From Lepas anatifera (lineage: Eukaryota; Arthropoda; Thecostraca; Lepadidae): a stretch of DNA of 64,000 nt. The stretch lies in assembly GCA_034440635.1 (NCBI GenBank), contig JAOTON010000466.1:186001-250000 (forward strand). The letters run 5' to 3'. Within the stretch, counting starts at the first letter, position 1; each line of letters opens with the position of its first letter. This document shows positions 23,201-35,200 of this stretch, piece after piece. The notes below the pieces were generated by a model, which worked only from the letters and a program-made list of their open reading frames with translations, made no database searches and was not told the origin of the DNA. The position numbers and the translations under genes were made by a program.

Positions 23201-26200
23201 ATTTTTGCGGTCTTAGGGCACCTCAACTGTGAGGAGGTTAAAAAAATGTTTCAATACAAAAACACCATCTAGAGTTTTCCTGTGTGCTCTCCTACTCCAT
23301 TCGGTGGCGGCGGCCAAAGAAGTCATATGTTGCAATGCTACTTTATACACTGTCAAAGTCAAGAACACCGTCACGTATTTCTGGGGAGCAAGGGAATCCT
23401 CTTTTTCATATTTGTATTCAAAAGAAGGAAATATAATTTTTAGGGGATTTTATAGCGTTAAGATCACACTTACGGGCTAAAGTCTGCCTTTAACAATTAT
23501 TTCTATCAGTTATATGCTACAGGTGAAATGCCGTTCATTTCCCCAAAACAGTGGTGTCCGGCCCCTACCCTTCCAATGGCGAAGGCACTGGCTAAAAGTA
23601 ATTAAAGAAAATGGCCGTATGACCACTTGGTATTAAAGTAAAGTGTCAAATGAAGTTACCTCCTCGACCTATCTCGCCTTTTTCATCCCATCGCAGTTTC
23701 ACTTTTCTCACCTCCGGTCAGGCTTGCTGCCATAACTCGCGCTCTCAGTTTCCGGTTCTCCCAACAAAGCATCAGTTTCCAGGGTCGGCCAAAATTAGCA
23801 AACAGTTATAAAAATACAGTAAGATTTTTGTCGCCACGAGTACTGCTTGAAACGGTGCAACACATTTTGAAGTATGACGGCAGGTAGTTAACGTATTGAA
23901 CCGTACATATAAGATCCGTAAAGGAGAAACATAATTATTTGTCAATGCAGCCAACCGAGAATTGCAGAACATTGAGACACCAAGAATTCATTTCAGTTTT
24001 CGTTCCTGTTTGCGTGACAGAAGCTATAAAAAAACCGTTTTAGATTTCACTTAACTCTTACAATGGACGAAAACTATAAGCAGGCCAATGCAGATGAATA
24101 AGCGTCGTACCCTATCTGTTTCCTGTTCACGTCTTAAGCTTTTGCATTCGCTGCAAAGCAAATTTGAAAATTGCTTTGATACTAACACATGCCATGTTAC
24201 ACGTCCTTATTATTCCATCAACACGTGCTTCGAAATAAACCCGCCATTCCAGCCGTTATAAATAGGTGTCTCTAGGCAATTTTAGCGGGAAATCGTGGCT
24301 GACCGAACCGGGCCCGGATTTCCACTTTGTTATGTCGTAGTCGGAGACGTAGATGAAGTGAATGCCTATCCATAAACAATCAATGTTAACATTTTCTTAA
24401 AGCTCTGCGCGTAGCTCCATCTTTTCCTTTCCATCAATGGATGAAATTTATCTATCGTGTCCTGTCTCTCCACCCTCCCCTCCCCAGCTCCAAACCAACG
24501 CGACGCGTCGGGCGCGTCGCTTCTCAGGTGGCGCAGCGCTCGAGGCGGCTCCGGGGCTCGTTTGGCGGGAGGCCCGTTAAGAACGCGAGCTTTTACAAAA
24601 TGTTGTTATCGGATACTCAATGTTTTTTTAGCCAAAGGGAATCCTAGCTTCTCTGGATGCAGAAAGTTTGTTTATCAACGTACCAGTAGAACAGACCACG
24701 TGGATACTCCTCAGACTGGCATATGAAAATGAAGACCTCCCACCTCCAGCCCTCTCCAAGGAAATCATGGAGAAAATGCTCAGAGCCTGCACATCAAAGG
24801 CGCTATCCCGTGACCCAAGTGGCAAATTATACCGGCAAGTGGACGGAATTGCTATGGGTTCACCTCTCGGCGTACTATTCGCAAACGCTTACATGAGTGA
24901 AATCGAGAAAAAGGTGCTGAACTCGAGCAAGTTGGTCGTTCTCCCTCACATCTAAAAGCGTTTTGTTGATGACATATACCTTGAAGTGAAAACCGAAGCG
25001 GAACTAAAAAGGCTAAAAGAACACATGGAATCAGAGTCAATCCTGAAATTCACATATGAGACCGGAGTCATGGACGTCAACGTTAACATTTCTGATGGCC
25101 GCCATGACTGGAGTGTGTACCGCAAGCAAACCGATACAGGACACTGTCCCAACGCCCTCAGAGAGTGTCCATCGCGCTACAAAGTGGGAGTGGTCCGCAC
25201 ATACCTACGACGCGCTCTCAACATCTGCAGCACGTGGCAGGCGCTGCACCAGGAAGTCACCACCATCAAACAGACCCTGACAAACAACGGCTACTCCACA
25301 CAGATGCTGAACGAGGAAATAAGCCGAGCTCTGACAAAGAACATCAACCCCAAGGAGAAGACCGAGGAAAGAGGACAAACACATCGACTATTCTATAAGA
25401 ATGTCATGACCCCGGCCTACAAACAAGACGAACGCGCGCTGCAGACCATCGTTAAGCGAAATGTGAAGCCAAAAGATCCCAGCGATAACATCCAGCTTCT
25501 CATATATTATAAGGGACGTCGAACATCAAACCCGGTGACGAAGAATAACCAATTGGAAGAACCACCACTAAGGGCAACTGATGTAGTGTACATGTTTAAG
25601 TGCCCATTTGGAGATTGCACACTGCAAGAAAATGCATGCTTCATCGGCCAAACAACCACCATTCTATCTAGACGAGTCACATGCCACTTTCAATCCGGTG
25701 CGATTCTTAATCACACGAAGCGAATGCGCATCCTGCGCATGCGCTGGTGGTAGGCTGGTGGTTGCTGCTCCGTCGTGGAATGTGATATTTTCGTGGTTCA
25801 AGGCTCTTCCCGGCTTTGACTGTTAGTACAGAACAAGCCTTTAACATCCGTGATACTTTTGAACTAGTTTCTACCGCTGTTATCTACCGTACGCACCCGA
25901 CATAGGCATATAGAGTCGGTCACTGCGTGTGCCCAGGGTGTACCCGGCAGCCATGTCAGCCAGGCACCGCACCAGTCATCGGAAAGATCGCCGAGTTGCT
26001 CGGTGCTCTGAGACGCATCATATCGCGGTCGGAGTGGCCGAGGGGATAGTGCGCCGGTGTATGAGGGCCGTAATCGGCGTAAGAGGAAGGGTAAGCGTTC
26101 GATTCTCGCCAGCAGCTGTTTTGTTTGTCATCCTGCCCGGTGCGACCTTTGCCCTGGCGAACGGAAACAGTCACCCGAACATCGTTGTTGTCCCACTCGC

Positions 26201-29200
26201 GGCCACCCCTTCCACACTGCCCGCACGAGGCCAGAAAATAGAAGATTTCCCACCGCTGATGCAGGGCAAAGGCGGGACCATGAAGCCGGCCGGCTGCGGC
26301 TGGCTGCTGCTAAGTCTTCTGTCTGGAGACATTGATGTCAACCCCGGACCCGCAGCTGTCGGCCGAGAGATCACAATATCGACGCAGAACGTTCAGACCA
26401 TTAAGAACAAGTTGGGAGACCTGCGCCAGAGTTCTGTCGAATTAGAGAACTTCACCATCATAGCTCTGCAAGAGACTTGGCTAACAGAAGCTGTGGAAAC
26501 AGCAGAACTGGAGTCGGCGCTGTCCACGCACACGCTGTTGCGGAGGGACAGGACCGGCCGCATCGGTGGGGGTGTGGCCTGTTTCGTCAAGAGAGGGCTC
26601 CGTCCAGAAAGGCGTGAAAATTTGGAGCCGAAGGATGCAGAGATGCTGGTTGTTGAAGTCAGCACAGCGCCACCTATGCCTCTTGCCGTGTACTACTGTC
26701 CACCAGATTAACCCGGCCCTGACAGCGGTCATGGCTGCTCTCGGCCATGTAGTGGGCGCAGCTGCTGGCAGACCGGTCGTGGTCGTCGGCGACTTCAACG
26801 TGCCTGACGTCTCCTGGAGAGCGGGGGCGCCGGGGGAGCGACGCCAGTCCTACAGAGACGATCCCACCACGCCCTGGAGCTGCTGGACGGCTGCCATTTA
26901 GCGGGACTAGCGCAACACGTACTTCAGCCTTCGCGCAGTCCCAGCTTCCTCGATCTGGTGATGTCAAACAACCAAGACGTCATAGCGACAGTGCGTGATG
27001 GATTTTTCCCTCCGACCACAAGGAGGTGACCTGTGAGGTTAGAGCGGTGCGCAAACCCGTCCCAGTGGTATCCAGGAGCTCTGCATGGAACTACAAGCGC
27101 GCAGACTGGGATGGTTTGCGCACATCCCTCAATCTAACTCCATGGAGCGTGCTGGACCAGCTTCCTGTCGACGACGCCACCTCTTTGTTTTACGACCTAC
27201 TGACCGCAGCCATACAGGACCACATTCCCTTAGTTCACCTAAAGCGCCAACAGCCGCTTTGGTTCGACAGAGAACTCCGCATGGCGCTGAGGGAAAAGGA
27301 GGCGGCACATCGTCACATGAAAAGGACCAGGACACCTGCTACTGAGGTAACGTTCCGTGATAAGCGTAGACTTTTTAAGCGGATGACAAGCTCGAGATTT
27401 TATGAGTACTTACAGGGCCTGATCGATGATCTTAAAACCAATCCTAAGCGTTTTTGGACTTATCTGAAATGTGTCAAGGGTAAACAAAGTGAATTATCGC
27501 ATCTTGTGGATGGGGACCATATTATCACCGACGACCGTGAAAAAGCGGAGCTACTAACCGTGCGTTTGCTGCTAAGTTTACAGATCCGACAGTACAAGAG
27601 CTTCCGCGAGCTCCTAATTATGACTTGGAGACACTACGGTGCTTCCACGTGTCTGAGGAAATTATCCGAGAAATACTTAGCAGTGTTAACCCGCACAAAG
27701 CATGTGGACCGGACAATATCAGTGCTCGTGTTAAAAATGAATGTGCGGATGAGCTGTCTGTGCCCATGGCAAAATTGTGTAAACTGTCGTTCGAGCAAGG
27801 AATATTCCCCCAGACATGGAAGCGCGCAAATATCGTTCCAATACACAAGGAAGGTGGTAAAAGCGTGCCATCCAATTATCGCTCAGTTTCACTTCTACCT
27901 CTTTTTAGTAAGGTACTGGAGCGAGTTGTTTTTACTGCATTGTTTCAGCATGTGGAACCCGTCTTATCCAACACACAACATGGTTTTATGCCCGGACGCT
28001 CCTGCACCACTAACCTGAGCACGTTGTTGCACACTGCCTGGAGCAACATCTCGGCTGGCTCTCCGACGGATGTGATTTACACAGACTATAGTTCGGCCTT
28101 CCAAAGTGTGAACCATAAACTGCTTCTCCACAAACTTAAACATTCATTTCATATTTCGGACCAAGTATTTAAATGGTGTGAGTCATATCTGTCTGGGAGG
28201 CAGCAGAGAGTCGTTGTAAAGGGCAAGTGCTCGCGATGGATGCCTGTTCCATCGGGGACACCGGAAGGTGGATTGTTATCGCCGCTGCTGTTCGCCTGTT
28301 TCGTTAATGATTTGCCGGAAGCTGTTTAGACATACACCTTAATGTTCGCAGATGACGTGAAAATGTATCGCAAAATTGATAGCGACGAAGATGTTGAGTT
28401 CCTACAGAGACAGCTGGACTCCCTTTGTTGCTGGTCTGCGACGTGGGGTCTGACTTTAAACCCGGCAAAATGTAAAATTTTAACTTTATCCCTGAGACGT
28501 GCTCCTGTCACTGGCACATACACTATAGGCGGGGTAGAATTAGAAAGAGTGTCAGTGATGCGTGATCTAGGCGTTTTTCTGGACGAAAAACTAACTTTCG
28601 GCGATCACGTGAACACCACTGTTTGCAAGGCCAATAGGGCCTTGTGTGAAGATATTTAGCCGGCGGCGGCGGCAGCGGCGTCGGCGGCGGGTGACCTTCG
28701 TCAGATCCGGGCGAGGCGGAAGGTTTTGCCAGATGCGTCGCGCCTCTACACGCCTTTAACGCCGCAGGACAACATCATTTCCTAGCTTACAAGGTTATGT
28801 ACCCGGCTCAAGCCGATCGTTGCGTATAAAGCCAGGCTCGGTCCGGCAGTGGGGGCTTGCTGGTTGGAGGTGAACATCGGTGCTGGCGGGTTGTAAGTGA
28901 TCATCTCCGGCACGCCGCTCTTCTCGCCATGTAAGCCCACAGGTACAGCAGCCGGCGTTTCTGCGTGCCGGCTGCCGAGTGACGGGGCAATGTGAGTGAA
29001 TTGAGCAGAAGGCTAAGTTTGTGTGGTTTAACCTATCGGTGAGGTAAGATTGTATCCCTATGTTTCATCCGCCTTTAACACATTAAATATAAATGTATCG
29101 TTTCTTGTCGGATCTTTTGTGGTGACGGCCAGCAAAGATCATGAGTCACGAGCAACACGAGTAATAAAATAAAAAAGGATTTTATTCTCACACTTGGGCT

Positions 29201-32200
29201 TACTTATGAGGTCTTTGCAGACCGGCAAAAACGGACGAGCGTTCAATGAACGGACCAAAAAATCTGTGATAAGCACATACTGTGCCAATGTTCGATCAAT
29301 TTTGGAATTTTGTAGCGTGGTGTGGGGTGGAGCAGCTGACGTACACATGAAACGGATTGAACGTGTCCAGCATAAATTTTTGATGTGGTTGTGTGCTCGA
29401 TGTCGAGTGGTAGGGCCCTCACTCCAGTATGAGGAATTGATGGATATTTGTGGAATGAGCTCTTTAGCGGCCTGACGAGAGCAGATGGATTTGATGTTTA
29501 TAAGAGATGTCCATCGCCACAAAGTAGACTCTCCATTCTTGCTTTTTAAGCTCCCACTGGCTGTGCCCACCCGGCAGCTCCGCACCAGAGCTACATTTCA
29601 TTTCATGTACGCCCGGATAAATACCGTCCGAAACGGTTTATTTTGTCGAATACCTAAGGCGTGCAACGGCTTTTTAAATGCAAACCGCAATGTAGATATA
29701 TGGTACCATAGTGTCACCGAATTCAAGAAACGCGTTGTTTTATACCTACGTGACAGGAGATAATGGCGATTGACTGTGCCTGTTTCTGTATCGATATTTA
29801 TTGTTTTAAACCTTTTGACTTCACCTGTCAGTGGGTGCCCATGCCTGTTGGTGATTCTGGAAATACAAACATACATACAAGACCACCCATCATCGCAACA
29901 TTACTCGCCAGGAGCTTGTCGACCACACCACCATCATCGCTGGCGAAGCCAACCGCAGACGGCTACAAATAATCGAAGCCTTCCTGATCCGGGAAAGAAA
30001 ACCTCTCCTAAACGACCAGGTCGACTTCCAGGGCCTCGTCATGCTACTGGACCCAAACATTCGTCCAAGTCCTGGCTAAACTCTGAAAATATGACGTATT
30101 ATTTGCATGATTTGAAGTTTCTGTAGGATTAAACGGAAGCAAAGATAGCACAAATGACACGTTAATATTTACTCAATATCGTAGGTGATACAAAAGTAAA
30201 ATGTGAGAATTAAAAACTAAACACTCGACATTGCATTGTTTAACGAAGTGATCCAATTATTTTGTACTTAAGTGTTTTAATGATTGTACCCTGCATAGTG
30301 TAACATGAAACATGCAATACCCTGAAGATGTCATCTGTATGACGAAACGCGTTGGAATGAATATAGATGAATTTTGGATGTATTATCCACAAACTTTCTA
30401 CTGAAGTAAGAACAGTTGTACGAGCAATTGAAAAACAGCAAAAGGCCATAAACAACCAATATGCGGTCATATTTAACGAAAAATGCATAAAAGAAAATCT
30501 GCTACCTAAGTTCTCTGATATAAATATAGAAATGCTTTATCAGAGCGCTCTCGCCATGGATCCACCATCGAATTTTTCTTTTTCACGTAACTCAAGCGTA
30601 TAATAGCAGCTGTGCATCAATTATCTGCCAATACATACTAATCTTTTGAAATTCAAACGAGAGGAGCAAGACTTGTAAAGAGTCTAAGAAATGGTAAAAA
30701 TAGATATTGTACACCACAGTCACTGCCCCCCCCAATTTCGCACTTTTCTTTTTAAAAAAAAATGGGGTTCAGTGTGGCATGAATCAATCCCATTTTCTTT
30801 TTTTAATTTGGCAGTAGAATCTTAGGGGCAGAATGCATCCCCTGACAGGAGTGGGGTTAAATGTTGCGGTGCTAATGGTACGCACTATGTAGTGCCTCCA
30901 TAGAACTCTTCTTCGTTGAAAACCAACTGCATAAAAATGGGGATTCCAGTCGGCCCGCACTGCGCTCCCTTGCACGAAACTGGTCAGTATCTCGGAATTA
31001 TTCGAACTGGAACTGAGAGCAAAATCACATAAGACTGTCTCGCATCAATGGCGAGAACATCATATTTACCTTTCTCTCTTTGGTCCGACGTCCTTGAAAA
31101 TTCTTGCGTATAAATCAATAGCTCTGACCCAAAGGCACATGCTTTTACACGCCTTGGACACCTTTTCAACCACCTCTGGAACAAATTTAGGATCATCTAC
31201 AAATTTCTTAATTTTCTTGAGGACAGTTTCAGGTATGTTATCCTTATCGTAGTCAACTAGACGCTTGAGGAAGTTGCTGTCGCCTAATACTTGCTTAGCA
31301 GTGCTCCAGTCGGTCCTGTCAAGAGATGTCGAGAATCAGAAGTAAATCGCTTCCATATCATTCATTAAAAACGGAATTTTTGGACATTTGGGCCAGCTTC
31401 AGCGTGTTTCAAGCCCACATTCTAATTGTAGAGGCATTCAACTGCAGGACATTTTCGGTGAATTTTCCGGTGCAATAAAGCATTGGATAATCTGTTACAA
31501 TGAATACACATTACACATCAATGCATTCATGGTCATAAGAGGACATGTCGGAACGTTATGGACAGGAGCACGACCAGAGAGTTGCAGAGTCCTCCGCCTA
31601 ACGCCGTATAGCGCTCACTTGGCACCGAGCAGAATGCAGACGGCCTCCATGACGATCTGCACCATCTCCGGCGGCTTGTTGAACACCTTGATTTCCGATA
31701 TGTCCGACTTGTCGAGGGCGTCCAGCGCGCGGACGGCCCCCTCCAGCGCCGGCAGCGCCTCGTTCAGGTCCTTCTGAGCGTCGTCTGCCAGCGCCTGGGT
31801 CTCGTCTGCTTTTATCTGCGGGTGACCAGACCTTTTAATTTTCGTCGTAGCAGACATAACTATGGCCCGCGGAATGTGGACTGGCATTCTCATACGAACA
31901 GATCGATTACACTGAAGTTGGGTGCATCGTGTTTGCACCTACCTTGGCGGCGGCCTCCTCCTTCTGGACGACCTCGCGGACCTTGTCAGCGGCGCCCTGG
32001 TCCTTGACCAGGCGCACCATCAGCAGCTCGGTGTCCTCCGACTTTTTCTTCAGCTCCGGCGCCAGGGCCACCAGCTCCACCGACATCGTCTCCACCAGCT
32101 CGTTGGTCTCCTTCAGTTTCTGCGGCGGCCCGGGCGGCACAGTCAGACACCTTCTGGAAGCTGAAGCAGCGCGACTCAGACTGCACTTACACCGGGGTCG

Positions 32201-35200
32201 TCACCAACTTTCATTGAAAGGGTGGCCTGAGAATGTGTCGGTCGCTGCAGGAATCAGAGCTTTCTGTTTCAGATCCAGTTCTTGTCTTTGCACGGGCGGA
32301 GACGGAGTTATTTTCTGCTTTCACATGTGATAAAATGTTTAGAAACATAATCTATGACGTATGTGAGGCCTTCACCTGAGCAAGTCTTGCCCGGACGAGA
32401 GCAAACTATTGCCGTGGTCAACATACCAGAAGTCCGTTAGAGAGTCGGTCCTTGGCACCGTTGATGTCAGCCTTCTTCTCCTTCAACATGGTGCCGTACA
32501 GGTTGATCAGCTCCAGGTACGAGGTCGGCGTCACGTAGTAGTACCGCTTCAACTGGGTCAGGAAACGAGCCCTGGCCTCCACCACGTCCTGCCACAGACA
32601 GAACGGCCGTCAGCTCACCTCCTCCTATCACGACCAGAAAACTGCAACCAATGCTTACAGGGAGGTATGAAGAGACGGCGTTATCCTGATAACTCTGGCA
32701 CCGGGGCTCCGGGGCTCCGGGGCTTGCACCAGCTCACTCCGAACTCAGTCCGAACACAGAACCAGCTCAGTCCGAACCCAGGACCAGCTCAGACCCACAG
32801 TCCGAATACAGGACCAGCTTACTCCGACCACAGGACCAGCTAACTCCGACCACAGGACCAGCTCAGTCCGAATACAGGACCAGCTCAGACCGACCACAGG
32901 ACCAGCTCACTCCGAACACAGAACCAGCTCAGTCCGAACACAGGACCAGCCCAGTCAGACCACAGGACCAGCTCACTCCGACCACAGGACTAGCTCAGAC
33001 CCAACACAGGACTAGCTCAGTCCGAATACAGGACCAGCTCACTCCGAACACAGGACCATCTAACTGTGAACACAGGACTAGCTCAGTCCGAACACAGGAC
33101 CAGCTAACTCTGAACACAGGACTAGCTCAGTCCGAACACAGGACCAGCTAACTCTGAACACAGGACTAGCTCAGTCCGAGCACAGGACCAGCTAACTCTG
33201 AACACAGGACTAGCTCAGTCTGAACACAGGACTAGCTCAGTCCAAACACAGGACCAGCTCACTCCGAACACAGGACCAGCTAACTCTGAACACAGGACCA
33301 GCTCACTCCGAACACAGGACCAGCTCACTCCGAACACAGGACCAGCTCAGTCCGACCACAGGACCAGCTCACTCCGAACACAGGACCAGCTCAGTCCGAC
33401 CACAGGACCAGCTCACTCCGAACACAGGACCAGCTCAGTCCGACCACAGGACCAGCTAACTCCGACCACAGGACCAGCTGACTCCGACCACAGGACCAGC
33501 TCAGTCCGAATACAGGACCAGCTTACTCCGACCACAGGACCAGCTAACTCCGACCACAGGACCAGCTCAGTCCGAATACAGGACCAGCTCAGTCCGACCA
33601 CAGGACCAGCTCACTCCAAACACAGAACCAGCTCAGTCCGAACACAGGACCAGCTCAGTCAGACCACAGGACAAGCTCACTCCGACCACAGGACTAGCTC
33701 AGACCCAGCACAGGACTAGCTCAGTCCGAATACAGGACCAGCTCACTCCGAACACAGGACCAGCTAACTGTGAACACAGGACTAGCTCAGTCCGAACACA
33801 GGACCAGCTAACTCTGAACACAGGACTAGCTCAGTCCGAACATAGGACCAGCTAACTCTGAACACAGGACTAGCTCAGTCCGAACACAGGACCAGCTAAC
33901 TCTGAACACAGGACCAGCTCACTCCGAACACAGGACCAGCTCAGTCCGACCACAGGACCAGCTCAGTCCGAACACAGGATCAGCTCACTCCGACCCAGGG
34001 CATTTTTTAAGGAAAAGTCAGTGGGGGGGGGGGGCATTTCTTATGCTGGCCATTATAGTGTCTTCAGGGGATCAAGACCGCATTTTGAGGGGGGTTTAAT
34101 AAAACTTAGACGCGTTAATGTTAAACAAATGTTTGTGTTATTCCATGTTATTCCAGATTATAGATGCTGCCCAGGGCTGCCAAGTTATTTTTCGGCGGAA
34201 AAGGTCAAACCGAGTTAGAAAAAGGGTCATAGGGGGAAACATTTTATTTTCACTAAAATAGCCAAATAAATACCACAAAAGCCAGATTTGAGGCTAAAGC
34301 AACCCCTAGCGGTAGTCATAAGCCCACAGAAAAAGCGGCTTGTATCACTGTTTAAAACTCATTGTTGACAGCTTGATTTTGACTTGACGCAATATTTTTT
34401 TAGTACACTTCTCGTTTGATAGGAAGCCAGGGGTGCCCCTCCAATCCCGCGTGACCATCAAGTGATTTTATCCACATAACCAGAGCATTTGTTAGCATCA
34501 TTTATCATCTTGGCCGCACCACTCCCCGGAAATATTTAATGTTTTCTCTCTTTTCCAACAATGCACTTTTTTTGCTCTTGAACGGTAGCAGATCTAGGAT
34601 TTTGGTAAGTGGATGAGTGCGGAGCCTCAGAGGGCGCACTTTGCCATCAACTTTTCACCCAAAGAGCACCTATAGTATCGCATGTCCGGTTTTCGGTGGC
34701 CATCATTTTTGTGGATCGTGTTTTTAACACGCGCATTGACGGGGGTCTGAGCCACCTTCGCATTGACGGGGGGCGGGTACCCGCCCCCCTAAGATCTCGA
34801 GAACCACGGTAGGTAGCGAAAAACGGTAAACGGCGTTGGGCTGCCCATCCACTTCTCCATCGAAAACATTTGAACCATTTTTTTGTCAGGTCACATTTAA
34901 GGTCACGAGAGGTCAAAACATGCCCGTCATAGGGGTAACATGTAAATTCAGTTTTTCGGCCATTACATCTGAACAAGTAAAGATAGAGCAAAACGACTTG
35001 AACCATATGAATCGTCTTAGCAAGCCAAATCGAATGATGTATAATTTGACCTTGCTAGGTCAAATCAAGGATTTGACCTGACCTGAGGTCAGGTCAGGGT
35101 CAAATTATATAAAATGCATATCATTAGAACCGCAAAGCCCAGGCGAGTCTAATGCAGCTAAAATAAATGCTCTATCACCTTCCGTTACTGAGTTATTCCG

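Larger units (their letters stand above)
25740..29870 (+). mobile_element. CR1-like LINE inserted in the Penelope-like element
   Basis: It has an AP endonuclease (about 26360-26990), reverse transcriptase (about 27600-28660) and a C-terminal segment (29196-29763). It is itself split by a 548-bp solo LTR. Stops and frameshifts (near 26709, 26900, 27580 and TAG at 28327) make it inactive. It interrupts the GIY-YIG domain of the surrounding Penelope-like element, so it is younger. The exact ends are uncertain by some tens of bases. Confidence 0.88.

Noticed and set aside
24441..24726. Overlapping plus-strand frames upstream of the Penelope-like element as its N-terminus
   Set aside because: The sequence before 24652 does not resemble Penelope RT finger motifs; the element appears 5' truncated here.
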